DNA of 64,000 nt from CAVZXS01 sp963779325 (GCA_963779325.1 CAVZXS010000002.1:248001-312000); one strand, 5' to 3'. Positions 25,151-34,595 are shown, counted from the stretch's first letter. Notes: generated from the letters alone by a model not told the origin. Numbers and translations: made by a program.

Positions 25151-26545
25151 ATGAACAACAGTTACGGCGATCTGGTAAAACAAACCTTTAATTTTCCGCA
25201 GGAAGGATTTGATGTAAAGGACGGTTACCTGCAGTATAATAACCTTGATTTAAAAGCATTGATTGATAAGTACGGCACGCCGCTGAAGCTGTCCTATTTA
25301 CCCAAAATAGGAATGCAGATAAAAAAAGCGAAACAGTTGTTTGCAAATGCTTTTAAGAAGCATAAATATGAAGGGAGCTATACATATTGTTACTGTACCA
25401 AGAGTTCTCACTTTTCTTTTGTGGTAGAAGAAGCGTTGAAGCATGATATACATCTTGAAACGTCTTATGCTTATGATATTGAAATTATTAAGAAGCTTTA
25501 TCAAAAGAAAAAAATAACCAAAGACATTACCATTGTTTGCAACGGCTATAAGCAAAAAGGCTATACCCGGCGAATCGCCAATCTTTTAAATACCGGTTTT
25601 AAAAATGTAATACCTGTATTGGATAATAAAGACGAATTAAAAGAGTATGCTAAATCAGTGAAGGTTCCTTTCAAGTTAGGCATCCGTGTAGCGGCCGAGG
25701 AAGAACCCTCCTTTCCTTTTTATACCTCCCGCCTGGGTATTCGTACAAAAGATATTTTGGAATTTTATGTAGACCGGATTGAAGGTTATGAAAATAAGTT
25801 TCAACTGAAAATGCTGCATATTTTTTTAAATAAAGGCATTAAGGATGATGTGTATTACTGGAGCGAATTAAACAAGATTATCAACCTTTATTGCCAGTTA
25901 AAAAAGATTTGCCCCGAACTGGATTCGATTAATATCGGCGGCGGATTTCCCATTAAGCATTCGCTTGGTTTTGAGTACGACTACCAGTTTATGATAAATG
26001 AAATAGTACGCAATATCAAAGTGGCCTGCAAGAATGCTAAAGTTCCCATGCCCAATATTTATACTGAATTTGGAAGTTATACAGTGGGGGAGAGTATGGC
26101 GCATATTTACAGCGTAATAGGAGAGAAAGTGCAAAACGACAGGGAGAATTGGTACATGATTGATTCGTCTTTCATTACTACTTTACCTGACACCTGGGGT
26201 ATTGGAGAGAAATTCCTGATGCTGCCGATTAATAAATGGGATGTAGATTACCAGCGGGTTGTACTGGGCGGTATTACCTGCGACAGTCATGACTATTACG
26301 ACTCCGAAGAACATATCAACGAGGTATTTCTTCCTAAGCTAAATAATGAAGAACCGCTGTATGTAGGTTTTTTCCATACCGGTGCTTACCAGGATCAGAT
26401 CAGCGGTTACGGAGGTATAAAACATTGTATGATTCCTTCGCCCAAACATATTATTATCGGTCACGATAAAAACGGTAAGTTGGTAGAATGGCTTTATGCA
26501 AAAGAACAATCAGCGCAAAGCATGCTGAAAATATTAGGATATTAA
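25151..26545 (+). CDS. speA: Arginine decarboxylase (fold III, PLP-dependent), short Bacteroidota form
   Basis: A 464-residue PLP-dependent alanine-racemase-fold decarboxylase. Short forms like this are annotated as biosynthetic arginine decarboxylase in Bacteroidota and make agmatine for polyamine synthesis. The PLP lysine is in YCYCTKSSHFSF, the phosphate-binding glycine loop is SINIGGGFPIKHS, and the active-site Cys/Asp segment is GGITCDSHDYYDS. The C-terminal YVGFFHTGAYQDQISGYGG is typical. ATG 25151 was chosen over a TTG at 25139. A diaminopimelate or ornithine substrate is less likely but not excluded. Confidence 0.85.
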   Translation: MNNSYGDLVKQTFNFPQEGFDVKDGYLQYNNLDLKALIDKYGTPLKLSYLPKIGMQIKKAKQLFANAFKKHKYEGSYTYCYCTKSSHFSFVVEEALKHDIHLETSYAYDIEIIKKLYQKKKITKDITIVCNGYKQKGYTRRIANLLNTGFKNVIPVLDNKDELKEYAKSVKVPFKLGIRVAAEEEPSFPFYTSRLGIRTKDILEFYVDRIEGYENKFQLKMLHIFLNKGIKDDVYYWSELNKIINLYCQLKKICPELDSINIGGGFPIKHSLGFEYDYQFMINEIVRNIKVACKNAKVPMPNIYTEFGSYTVGESMAHIYSVIGEKVQNDRENWYMIDSSFITTLPDTWGIGEKFLMLPINKWDVDYQRVVLGGITCDSHDYYDSEEHINEVFLPKLNNEEPLYVGFFHTGAYQDQISGYGGIKHCMIPSPKHIIIGHDKNGKLVEWLYAKEQSAQSMLKILGY

Positions 26546-26560
26546 ATAGCGGGCATAAAG

Positions 26561-26642
26561 AAGCCCTTTCCTTTTGCCGATAGAAATAATAAGTTTTAAC
26601 GTCCTGTTATTCGGCTGGGGAAAGGGCTTGGTATTTTTATTT
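26561..26642. terminator. Large hairpin between speA and the convergent lipoprotein gene
   Basis: AAGCCCTTTCC (26561-26571) pairs perfectly with GGAAAGGGCTT (26619-26629), with an inner CCGA/TCGG, followed by TATTTTTATTT on the plus strand. The minus strand has TTCTTTATG. It probably ends transcription in both directions. Confidence 0.65.
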
Positions 26643-26651
26643 ATATTATTG

Positions 26652-27227
26652 TTAGTAACGGCCCTTACCGCGACCTTTTCCTGATTTTCCTTTTCCTTTA
26701 TACTTGTCATCATTATCGTCATATCTACGGTCATCTCTGCGATCGTCCCTTCTATCATCCCTGCTGTCATCTCTTCTGTCATTATATTTATTGCCTTTAT
26801 ATTTCCAGTCAGCATATTCATTGTCGCCATATTGTACCTGCGATAAATATTGATCGTCTAAATAAAATCTTCCGTCATTACCCTGCCAGTACATAAAGTT
26901 TCTGTCATTTCTATAGTAATACCTTCCGTCGTTGTACCTGCCGATAACGATATCCGGTGTTCTTACAATGATTAACGGATAGCGGTATCTCACTCTTCCG
27001 TAGTCGTTGTATCTTTTGTTATGCCCGTGTGCATATCTTCTTGCCGATTTGTCGCCGTATATTTTTTTTGCTTGACCCGGAGGCATCCTGTCACGTTCTA
27101 CTACAACAATCTGCCGGTCTCTTTCCGGGTAACGTCTTTCGGGGAACTCCCTGGAAGAACGACAGCTTGTAACTGTTATTGCCAGTGCTAATGCGGTAAT
27201 AATGGGGGCGGTGGAAAATATTCTCAT
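26652..27227 (-). CDS. Tyr/Arg/Asp-rich putative lipoprotein
   Basis: A 191-residue protein of no recognised function. The signal ends in a lipobox-like VTSC (residues 19-22). The middle is rich in Tyr and Gly (DGRYYYRNDRNFMYWQGNDGRFY), a pattern of small beta-forming envelope proteins. The C-terminal 45 residues consist of RRDD/DDR repeats followed by GKGKSGKGRGKGR. The alternating acidic and basic blocks suggest a metal-, polyanion- or surface-binding tail, but this is a guess. Confidence 0.7.
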   Translation of the reverse strand: MRIFSTAPIITALALAITVTSCRSSREFPERRYPERDRQIVVVERDRMPPGQAKKIYGDKSARRYAHGHNKRYNDYGRVRYRYPLIIVRTPDIVIGRYNDGRYYYRNDRNFMYWQGNDGRFYLDDQYLSQVQYGDNEYADWKYKGNKYNDRRDDSRDDRRDDRRDDRRYDDNDDKYKGKGKSGKGRGKGRY

Positions 27228-27313
27228 TGTTATAAGTTTTATTTAAAGACACAATTTTATTTCCGTAAACTGTTAAAGACCCGATAAAACAATTAACTGA
27301 ATATTGATCGGAA

Positions 27314-27640
27314 TCATTCCCCCGATCTTTTTCTCTTCGTTCTTGTGCCGTTGTTACTTGTAGTCGCAGGCGGAGCTGCCGGTTCTGTAATCTCTTCGGG
27401 TTCTTTTTTTACGTTCGCAACTGTATCCGCTTTAGGCTTTTCAACTTTAATATACACACTTCCGGTTTCATACTCATCCGCACTGTCGGTTTCAAGAAAA
27501 CGAATAGTTGCGGAATCCTTTGCCCTGACTGTTTTGGCTCCAAATACCCTGTTGGCATATTCCTTGCCAGTACTGCAACTTGCCGCTGCAGCCACTATCA
27601 GCATTATTATTACCGTTTGTATAATTGCGGATATTTTCAA
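27314..27640 (-). CDS. Small putative lipoprotein, Lys/Glu/Pro-rich
   Basis: A 108-residue protein starting from TTG at 27640 has a good lipoprotein signal (KISAIIQTVIIMLIVAAAASC). An upstream ATG at 27703 would overlap the divergent gene and add 21 residues before the signal, so it is less likely. The mature part (ETGSVYIKVEKPKADTVA, then EPEEITEPAAPP) is unstructured in appearance and ends in a basic run. No family recognised. Confidence 0.6.
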   Translation of the reverse strand: MKISAIIQTVIIMLIVAAAASCSTGKEYANRVFGAKTVRAKDSATIRFLETDSADEYETGSVYIKVEKPKADTVANVKKEPEEITEPAAPPATTSNNGTRTKRKRSGE

Positions 27641-27702
27641 GGTGCTTACATTTATATTTATAAAACCAATTATTTGGCCGGATAGTATTAAAACAAAAAA
27701 CA

Positions 27703-28164
27703 ATGAAACAATTTTTCATTTTATTAACAGCAATTATATTTTTTGGAATAAGCCTGAATGCCCAGCAAACGGCGGAAGACTCCGTGAAAGCCGCGGTAAA
27801 TAACCTTTTTGAAGGAATGAAAAATGCGGATGCAGGGTTACTGAAAGAAGCATTTACCGACAGCGCCATACTGCAAACTTTTACAAGAAATAATACCGGG
27901 CAAACAATAATACGGAATGAATCGGTAAATGAATTTGCAGAATCAATAAGGAAGTTGAAGCCCGGTGCCGCCGATGAACGCATTGTATTTGAAACCGTAA
28001 AAATTGACGGGCCGCTTGCTTCGGTTTGGACGCCGTACAATTTTTATTTTGATAACAAATTCAGTCATTGCGGTGTTAATTCATTTCAGTTGGTAAGACT
28101 GAACAGTATTTGGAAAATTCAATATTTAATTGATACAAGACGCAAGCAGGGTTGTAAGCCTTAG
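27703..28164 (+). CDS. Secreted NTF2/SnoaL-like protein
   Basis: A 153-residue protein with signal peptide MKQFFILLTAIIFFGISLNAQ. It is followed by a nuclear transport factor 2-like fold: VKAAVNNLFEGMKNADAGLLKEAF, then SAILQTFTR, then VWTPYNFYFDNKFSHCGVN and WKIQYLIDTRR. Members are small enzymes or binding domains. No catalytic assignment is possible. Its stop abuts the stop of the convergent gene. Confidence 0.75.
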   Translation: MKQFFILLTAIIFFGISLNAQQTAEDSVKAAVNNLFEGMKNADAGLLKEAFTDSAILQTFTRNNTGQTIIRNESVNEFAESIRKLKPGAADERIVFETVKIDGPLASVWTPYNFYFDNKFSHCGVNSFQLVRLNSIWKIQYLIDTRRKQGCKP

Positions 28165-29418
28165 CTATTTTCTTTTCAACCGATATTTTTTATTCACCTT
28201 CGGATTATTGAAATAATCATTCAGCTCCTGCTCGCTCATATTGTTTGTAATTTCTATGGGTACATCTATCAGTTGCATCTGGCTTTGCTTTAGCTCGTCT
28301 TTCAGTTTATTAATTTTGCTAATGATGTTCATATCCTTTTCTCCAACCAACGAATAATCGTAGAGCATATATTCCAATCTTTTTATGGAAGAGCGAATGA
28401 GGCCTGCCTGATTTTGTTCAACGGCCCGGTTGGGTACTGCGGATTCTTTGACCGGTACGATGGCAACTCCAATACTTGGTAAAATTTTACCTGCATTTTT
28501 GGAATTTTCGCCGCCGCTGGTAGAAAGGATGGTACCCGTAAGAGCACTGGTAGCCGAAGTAAGATCGAAAGCGGTTCGTGCACTTTTTGTTCTTTTTAAA
28601 CGCTTGTCCAATTGCAGGAAAGCATATTTTAATCGCAAAATATAATTTTTAATATTGCCTGTTACTAAGTTGTATTCTTCTTTTGCCTGCGGATAATTGA
28701 GTGCGTCTTTTATAATAACGCGTACCGTAGCTGTGTCTCTGATATTGAATTTTGACGAGCCGATAAATCGTAAGTCAACCGATTTTTCTTTATCCTTTTC
28801 CGTGTCCTTAATAATATCATAGGGCGGCGTCCACTCAAATAAATCACCGCATTTTTTTACCATTCGGTAATTATTTATAGGTATGCTGCTTGTAAATAAA
28901 ATATCATCCAGGGAGAAACTTCCCGTCTCGCAAAGAATATGAAAAGAAATTGACTCTCCTTCTTCCACCAATAATGTGTTTAAAACAGTGGGTTTTACTT
29001 TTGGTAAAACGATCTCGGTGTTATAAAACGTAAGTGTAAAATTGGTGTCTATTCTTTCTTCGGGGTTGGCAAGACTTTGTACGCCCAGCTTTACCGTGTA
29101 TTCAAAATCATATTTTAATTTACCCGAGAGAAAAAATGATCTGTCAGCTTTAAAAGAGAGTTGGCCATTGTCTTTGTTGATGCGCAAACCGGCCGGCGAG
29201 TTTTTCAGGTACCAATAATATTTTGTTTCTTCTTTGTTAATTGTCAGTTGATAAGACATTACCGAGTCGACATGCAATGTCATATACGGATTGAGATTGA
29301 TAATGCGCAGGCTGATTGTATCGTTTTGACGGGTCGCAGTACTGTCAATATTAATTTGAGCGTTTGTATCGGCAGTATAAATCCAAAGCAGGTACAAGAA
29401 GAAAAATATCTTTGGCAT
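28165..29418 (-). CDS. Secreted protein of unknown function with Ig-like regions
   Basis: A 417-residue protein with signal peptide ending YTADTNAQ. The first about 230 residues look like two beta-sandwich repeats (LKNSPAGLRINKDNGQLSF resembles the putative-Ig/cadherin-like pattern found in Bacteroidota envelope proteins). The second part is helical with many Lys, Arg and Ser residues and a Ser/Thr/Gly-rich stretch (TSATSALTGTILSTSGGE). No enzyme motif is visible. It may be a structural or adhesion-related envelope protein, but the role is unknown. Confidence 0.65.
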   Translation of the reverse strand: MPKIFFFLYLLWIYTADTNAQINIDSTATRQNDTISLRIINLNPYMTLHVDSVMSYQLTINKEETKYYWYLKNSPAGLRINKDNGQLSFKADRSFFLSGKLKYDFEYTVKLGVQSLANPEERIDTNFTLTFYNTEIVLPKVKPTVLNTLLVEEGESISFHILCETGSFSLDDILFTSSIPINNYRMVKKCGDLFEWTPPYDIIKDTEKDKEKSVDLRFIGSSKFNIRDTATVRVIIKDALNYPQAKEEYNLVTGNIKNYILRLKYAFLQLDKRLKRTKSARTAFDLTSATSALTGTILSTSGGENSKNAGKILPSIGVAIVPVKESAVPNRAVEQNQAGLIRSSIKRLEYMLYDYSLVGEKDMNIISKINKLKDELKQSQMQLIDVPIEITNNMSEQELNDYFNNPKVNKKYRLKRK

Positions 29419-29606
29419 TAATATAGATTTTCGGTAAAAAAGAAACTCAAAATTACCTGATTCTGTGTAATACCCAATTGATTTATAATTTAGTCTTAAA
29501 AGAAATTATTATAATACCGAGAGCAGGAAAGAATATAATTGCGTATATACGGGACTATTTTACACAGCGATTCGGTTTAAAATGTTTTCAGAATGTATCA
29601 ATACCT

Positions 29607-29641
29607 TAAAAAAGAAACCCCATCGTAGAAACGACGGGATT
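29607..29641 (-). terminator. Rho-independent terminator of the Hsp20 gene
   Basis: On the minus strand the stem is ATCCCGTCGT-TTCT-ACGATGGGG, with one G:U pair, followed by TTTCTTTTTT. It begins 37 bases after the hsp20 stop. Confidence 0.8.
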
Positions 29642-29677
29642 TTAACCAAAACCAACTGCTTATGAGAAAACTATTAA

Positions 29678-30121
29678 TTAGTTTATTATTATTTCTTTTG
29701 CTGATGTATTGACTTCCGCTTTCTTAGGAAGGTTTAATTGTAATACACCATTATTATAGGCGGCTTCTATTGCTGAGGTATCAATTTTTTCATCAATAGT
29801 AAAACTGCGTTTAAAAGAACTGTAGTCGAACTCCTTCTTTACTTGTTTTTCGTTCTCCTCTTTCGTTTCCGCTTTTCTTTCGGCAGACACGGTGAGCAGA
29901 TTGTTTTCCAAGTTTACTTTAAAATCCGCTTTTTCAAATCCCGGAGCTATTACTTCCAGCTTATAGGCAGCGGGAGTTTCTTTAATATTTACCGGTACCG
30001 TGTTCTTACGTAATAGAGATGCGGCTTCATCTGCTATAGTTGCAGGGAAATTGTTAAAGAAATCTTCAAACAAATTGTTGAAGTCTTTGCCGATAGGTTT
30101 GTTGAATTTTACCTGTACCAT
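29678..30121 (-). CDS. Hsp20 / alpha-crystallin small heat-shock protein
   Basis: A 147-residue small heat-shock chaperone that holds unfolding proteins in the cytoplasm. The alpha-crystallin domain spans about residues 40-140: VNIKETPAAYKLEVIAPGF, the dimer-loop region KAETKEENEKQVKKEF, SSFKRSFTIDEKID, and the hallmark AAYNNGVLQLNLPK. Monocistronic with its own terminator. Confidence 0.93.
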   Translation of the reverse strand: MVQVKFNKPIGKDFNNLFEDFFNNFPATIADEAASLLRKNTVPVNIKETPAAYKLEVIAPGFEKADFKVNLENNLLTVSAERKAETKEENEKQVKKEFDYSSFKRSFTIDEKIDTSAIEAAYNNGVLQLNLPKKAEVNTSAKEIIIN

Positions 30122-30350
30122 ATTTTTTTATTTTTACTTTTTAAAATTGATTTGACTTAAAAGGTTTTTCAAAACCCGTACCGGCCCGATAAAGCAGGTG
30201 ATTGAAAGACTTTCCGGCTATTTTGCTCCGGCGGCGCGGACATTATTTCCGATTTTGGAAAAATGTGCTGTCATTCTTTCTTAAAAGCCCTTGATAGTTA
30301 AGCTCTCATCAAGATTTTCAATAGCTTTGCCATCCAATAAAAAAATAATT

Positions 30351-30767
30351 ATGTATCCCGCAGAAATTGTAATACCAATGAAAGAGGAATTAACCGAGAA
30401 TGGTTTTTCCGAAATGTTGAATGCTGAGGCTGTGGAAACACAGCTTTCCAAAGAAGGTACAACGCTTGTCATGATTAATTCAGTTTGCGGCTGCTCTGCC
30501 GGTACAGCCCGCCCCGGTGTATTGATGGCTGTAACAAACGGCGCTAAAAAGCCTGATTTTCTGGCTACCAGCTTTGCCGGGTTTGATGTAGATGCCGTAA
30601 AGAAATTAAGAGAACACCTGGCTCCTTATCCGCCTTCTTCGCCCTCTATCGCTTTATTTAAAAATGGCCAATTGGTACATTTTATAGAAAGGCACCAGAT
30701 AGAAGGAAGACCCGCTCAGGTAATCGCCAATAACCTGATCACCGCCTTTGAAGAACATTGCAATTAA
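30351..30767 (+). CDS. BrxA/BrxB-family bacilliredoxin
   Basis: A 138-residue thioredoxin-like protein of the YphP/YqiW family, which removes bacillithiol-type mixed disulfides or acts as a weak disulfide isomerase. The active site is VCGCSAG (CGC) near residue 48. NPEEI-like start MYPAEIVIPMKEELTENGF and ending ALFKNGQLVHFIERHQIEG are typical. ATG 30351 matches the family N-terminus. It is followed by a terminator. Confidence 0.9.
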   Translation: MYPAEIVIPMKEELTENGFSEMLNAEAVETQLSKEGTTLVMINSVCGCSAGTARPGVLMAVTNGAKKPDFLATSFAGFDVDAVKKLREHLAPYPPSSPSIALFKNGQLVHFIERHQIEGRPAQVIANNLITAFEEHCN

Positions 30768-30799
30768 AAGCCGATTCTTCCGCATACGATTGAATTTTG

Positions 30800-30837
30800 A
30801 AAAATACCTTTTCTTTAAAAATGAAAAGGTGTTTTTA
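30800..30837 (+). terminator. Rho-independent terminator of the bacilliredoxin gene
   Basis: ACCTTTTC-TTTAAAAAT-GAAAAGGT stem-loop followed by GTTTTTAT, about 33 bases after the stop. Confidence 0.75.
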
Positions 30838-30960
30838 TGAATACATAAAAGTATTTCGCTGATTGTCCGTATTGGCCTAACATTGTACATCTTTTTAATT
30901 TGAAATTCCCGATTTGAAGAATCATCTGACCAAAACACAACTTATAACCGCTATTTAATT

Positions 30961-32274
30961 ATGTATCCAAATTTATATTACGCATTTAAGGATTTGTTCG
31001 GTGTAGAATGGAAAGCATTGCGATTTGTAAATTCATTTGGTTTTTTTGTAGCCTTGGCTTTTATTTTAGCCGCTGTTGTATTGGCTGCAGAATTAAAAAG
31101 AAAAGCCAAGCAGGGATTACTGCAACCTACCGAGATAGATATTGAAGTAGGTAAACCTGCTTCCATTATTGATTTGGTATTGAATTTTGTTTTGGGTTTT
31201 GTTTTGGGGTATAAAATTCTTGCGCTGTTTATTCTTGACAGTTCAGCTACGGCCGATCCACAAAAGTTTATTTTTTCCTCCCTCGGCAGTTGGCCGGCAG
31301 GCATCGGGCTGGGTTTATTTTTTGCAGGATTAAAATGGTATGAAAAAAACAAACAAAAATTACCCAAGCCGGAAAACAGGAAGGTTCGTTTTTGGCCGCA
31401 CGACAGGGTAGGAGAGATAACTATCATCGCACTGGTTTTTGGATTATTGGGCGCCAAGTTGTTTGATATTTTTGAGAGTGTAAGTCGTAAAGATTTTTGG
31501 GAAAACCCCGGTGCATATATTTTATCTCCCGAAGGATTGACTTTTTACGGCGGTTTAATATGTGCCGCGTTAGCAATATGGTGGTATGCAAAAAAACATA
31601 AGATTGGTATTTGGCATTTGAATGACGCCGCCGCACCTGCGCTGATGATAGCTTATGCGTTGGGAAGAGTTGGTTGCCAGGTTTCCGGCGATGGGGATTG
31701 GGGTATTTTTAATGCTGCTTACGCTATTGATCCCTACGGTTCTATTATTTCGGGTAATGCTGAAACTTTCAGGGCGGCGGTGAATACACATACCAACTAT
31801 TTTATAAATAATTTTGGCGGGGTAGACAGTGTACCCTATGCATCCTTTAGCAAGCCCGGGTTTTTAAGTTTTTTGCCCAATTGGTTTTTCGGGTATAATT
31901 ATCCCAATAATGTAAACAGCGCCGGTGTGGCTATTGCGGGTTGTATGGATACCAAGTATTGCAATCAATTACCTGCTCCTGTTTTTCCAACGCCTTTTTA
32001 CGAAACAATTGCCTGCACTCTTTTATTCGGGGTGCTGTGGTTTTTCAGAAAGAAATTAAAGGCGCCCGGAACTTTGTTTGCACTCTACCTAATGCTGAAC
32101 GGAATAGAACGTTTTTTTGTAGAAAAAATAAGAGTAAACACAAAAATGATCTTTTTGGGTATGCGCATAACCCAAGCCGAATTAATTTCGGCGAGCCTGT
32201 TTTTGGCGGGCTTGGTTTTATGGGTTTATTTACGAAGAAGGGCCCCGCAAACGGTTGAACCTCAGAAGTTGTAA
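30961..32274 (+). CDS. lgt: Prolipoprotein diacylglyceryl transferase
   Basis: A 437-residue inner-membrane enzyme that transfers diacylglyceryl from phosphatidylglycerol to the lipobox cysteine. Family segments visible are LTFYGGLICAALAIWWY (counterpart of the HGGL motif region), ALGRVGCQVSGDGDWG (Lgt signature) and LNGIERFFVEKIRVN. It is longer than E. coli Lgt (291 residues), because of a large loop between about residues 245 and 330, as is common in Bacteroidota. It fits the several lipoproteins in this window. Confidence 0.93.
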   Translation: MYPNLYYAFKDLFGVEWKALRFVNSFGFFVALAFILAAVVLAAELKRKAKQGLLQPTEIDIEVGKPASIIDLVLNFVLGFVLGYKILALFILDSSATADPQKFIFSSLGSWPAGIGLGLFFAGLKWYEKNKQKLPKPENRKVRFWPHDRVGEITIIALVFGLLGAKLFDIFESVSRKDFWENPGAYILSPEGLTFYGGLICAALAIWWYAKKHKIGIWHLNDAAAPALMIAYALGRVGCQVSGDGDWGIFNAAYAIDPYGSIISGNAETFRAAVNTHTNYFINNFGGVDSVPYASFSKPGFLSFLPNWFFGYNYPNNVNSAGVAIAGCMDTKYCNQLPAPVFPTPFYETIACTLLFGVLWFFRKKLKAPGTLFALYLMLNGIERFFVEKIRVNTKMIFLGMRITQAELISASLFLAGLVLWVYLRRRAPQTVEPQKL

Positions 32275-32440
32275 ACAGAATAGCCTGCTTTTTTATAGCT
32301 TTTTTTAATCCTAAGCCCATTGCCGCCAAATACAGCACCGGCTTTCGTTTCAGCCCGCAAGACGGCTTTCTTTATTACTAAAAAACCTTTTGCAGCCTAA
32401 AAATTATTCACAACGGCTATGAATTGCGGGATTTGAAATG

Positions 32441-32448
32441 TATTTTTG
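32441..32448 (+). promoter_or_regulatory. Probable -7 box of rpoD
   Basis: TATTTTTG matches TAnnTTTG and leaves a leader of about 95 bases before the rpoD ATG. No clear -33 element at standard distance. Confidence 0.4.
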
Positions 32449-32548
32449 CATTGGACTTGGATTTTGGACTGTTTAACTTACTCTTTGCAACAATCTGCAA
32501 ACATTTACTGTCTTACAGTCGTTTTACTAACGTAACACTTAAATTACT

Positions 32549-33406
32549 ATGAGGCAACTTAAGATCGCCACCCAGATTACTAACAGAGATTCGCAGGCTG
32601 TAGAAAAGTACCTGCAGGAAATTTCAAAAATTTCGATGATTACCCCCGAAGAGGAGACAATTCTTGCTCAGAAGATTAAAATGGGTGATCAAAGAGCTTT
32701 GGACAAATTAGTGCAGGCCAACCTTCGTTTCGTGGTGTCTGTAGCCAAACAATACCAGCATCAGGGTCTTTCGCTCAGTGACTTGATTAATGAGGGTAAC
32801 CTCGGTTTAATAAAAGCAGCGCAGCGTTTTGATGAAACCAAAGGTTTCAAATTCATTTCGTATGCTGTATGGTGGATTCGTCAGTCTATTCTGCAGGCTT
32901 TGGCTGAGCAGGGTCGTTTGGTACGTCTGCCGCAAAATAAAATCGGTACTTATAACAAAGCCAACAAAGCCTATATGGCTTTTGAGCAGGAGCATGAAAG
33001 AGAGCCAAGCACCGAGGAGCTTTCTGAAATATTGGAGATGAGCGAAACGGAGATCAATAATATTTTCCAGAGCAATACACGTCACACTTCATTGGATGCG
33101 CCGGTACACGAAGCAGAAGATGTAGCCATGGGCGATTTGCTGGAAGGCAGCGATGATACCGATGATGATGTAATGAAAGATTCATTGCGCAATGAAATTC
33201 GCCGGGTATTAAAATCATTAAGCCCCCGCGAAGCGGAGATTGTAAATGCGTATTTCGGATTGGACGGTGAGAACGGTGTAACGATAGAGCAGATCGGTCA
33301 GAAATATGATTTGACCAAGGAGCGTATCCGCCAGATAAAAGAAAGAGCCATTAAGCGTTTGCAAAAAGCAAGGTACAGCAGTGCATTGAAAGCTTATTTG
33401 GGTTAA
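32549..33406 (+). CDS. rpoD: Primary RNA polymerase sigma factor (sigma-70/SigA type)
   Basis: A 285-residue sigma factor that directs housekeeping transcription. Region 1.2 begins at the N-terminus (DSQAVEKYLQEISKISMITPEEE). Region 2 includes ANLRFVVSVAKQYQ and KGFKFISYAVWWIRQSI, the -10 recognition helix. Regions 3 and 4 end with EAEIVNAYFGLDGENGVTIEQIG and KYDLTKERIRQIKERAIKRL. Region 1.1 and the large non-conserved insert are absent, as is normal for Bacteroidota, whose sigma reads TAnnTTTG promoters. Confidence 0.95.
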   Translation: MRQLKIATQITNRDSQAVEKYLQEISKISMITPEEETILAQKIKMGDQRALDKLVQANLRFVVSVAKQYQHQGLSLSDLINEGNLGLIKAAQRFDETKGFKFISYAVWWIRQSILQALAEQGRLVRLPQNKIGTYNKANKAYMAFEQEHEREPSTEELSEILEMSETEINNIFQSNTRHTSLDAPVHEAEDVAMGDLLEGSDDTDDDVMKDSLRNEIRRVLKSLSPREAEIVNAYFGLDGENGVTIEQIGQKYDLTKERIRQIKERAIKRLQKARYSSALKAYLG

Positions 33407-33438
33407 TTTGATTTAATTATTTTGGGTTAATAAGTTAC

Positions 33439-33471
33439 GCCCCGGTCATTATTTGATCGGGGTTTGTTTTT
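33439..33471 (+). terminator. Rho-independent terminator of rpoD
   Basis: CCCCGGTCA-TTATT-TGATCGGGG stem (one G:U) followed by TTTGTTTTT, 33 bases after the stop. Confidence 0.85.
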
Positions 33472-33647
33472 AAAAATGAACTATTGTAAGGCATTGCAAG
33501 CTGATTCTCACTCTGGCCATGGGCGCAAGGCTTGGACTCGGTTTACTATTATCAATATTTTTTCTATTAAGAAATATTTAACGGTAATAGCATTTGTGCG
33601 GTGTAACATTTTAGCTTTACAGAATGTAGATAAGAAAACTGAAAATT

Positions 33648-34595
33648 ATGAAAAAAATAATACTACCGCTATTGTTATTAGTAGCCACTATTGCAAGTAC
33701 TCAAGAGCTAACAGTTAAGGAGGCTAAAAAGCATTACGAGCAAATAGAAAAAATTGTACAAAAAAATTCTATTGTAACTGATGGAATTGATTTTGATTCT
33801 TTACGAACAGGATTTGATAGTAAAATCGATAGTTTTAAGAGTTTTACTAAAGTTGGTATCTATTTCATAAAAGCGTTGCAAAAAGCGGGGGATTGGCATT
33901 CGTTTTATTTCCCAAAATCTTTTCAAGATAAGCAAAATGAAAAGCAGCAAAAGAATCTTACCATTAAAAGCAATTATATTGAAAATGGCGTAGGTTATGT
34001 AAATGTGCCTACTTGTTTTACAACTGATCCGGCTATTGTAAAAGAATATGCTTTACAAGTACGGGAAGCTATTGTAAAATTAGACAGGGAACATAATATC
34101 AGCAATTGGATTGTCGATTTGAGAGAGAATAGTGGCGGTACAATGTGGCCGATGTTAGAAGGGTTGCTGCCACTTTTAGGCGAGGGTAATTTCGGCTATT
34201 TTTATATCCCGAGATACAATGCTGAATCGAACTGGCTACAAACAAGTAGAAACACTTCAACCGGGTTAGGCAAGTATGAGTGTAAAAATAAAAATTTTAA
34301 AATTGCGGTATTAATTGGTGCAAGAACCGGCAGTAGTGGTGAGATGACAGCAATTAGTTTTATGGGTAAATCCAATGTAAAATTTTTTGGACAACCATCA
34401 GCAGGAGCTACTACTTCAAATCGAACATTTAGTTTAAAAAATGGAGATATGCTTTTATTGGCGAGCGGATATTGTATGGACAGGAATAAAAAAACCTATA
34501 CCGGCAAACTGATTCCCGATGTAGTAGTGGAAAAAAATAATAAAGAGGATAATGCTGCTATTGAGACTGCCAAAAAGTGGTTAAATGAAAACTAA
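33648..34595 (+). CDS. S41-family peptidase (C-terminal processing protease-like, secreted)
   Basis: A 315-residue protein with a cleavable signal (MKKIILPLLLLVATIAST). The S41 core is recognisable by GVGYVNVPTCF, NWIVDLRENSGGTMWPMLEGL, and IGARTGSSGEMTAISFMG with the probable catalytic Ser (TGSSGE), followed by FGQPSAGATTSNRTFSL and GKLIPDVVV. No PDZ domain is visible, so it is a short form. It is the first gene of the repeat-rich accessory segment, with different neighbours from the housekeeping genes to its left. Confidence 0.85.
   Translation: MKKIILPLLLLVATIASTQELTVKEAKKHYEQIEKIVQKNSIVTDGIDFDSLRTGFDSKIDSFKSFTKVGIYFIKALQKAGDWHSFYFPKSFQDKQNEKQQKNLTIKSNYIENGVGYVNVPTCFTTDPAIVKEYALQVREAIVKLDREHNISNWIVDLRENSGGTMWPMLEGLLPLLGEGNFGYFYIPRYNAESNWLQTSRNTSTGLGKYECKNKNFKIAVLIGARTGSSGEMTAISFMGKSNVKFFGQPSAGATTSNRTFSLKNGDMLLLASGYCMDRNKKTYTGKLIPDVVVEKNNKEDNAAIETAKKWLNEN

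Noticed and set aside
27492..28040. 182-codon open frame on the minus strand
   Set aside because: It runs antisense through the NTF2-like gene and the lipoprotein gene, both of which have proper signals; no family resemblance.
29661..29711. Tiny ORF MRKLLISLLLFLLLMY on the plus strand
   Set aside because: Sixteen codons, immediately antisense to the end of the Hsp20 gene and beside its terminator; it resembles a signal peptide only by chance or as a relic.
30978..31457. 159-codon open frame on the minus strand
   Set aside because: Entirely antisense to lgt, with the Lys/Pro/Asn-rich composition typical of shadow frames.
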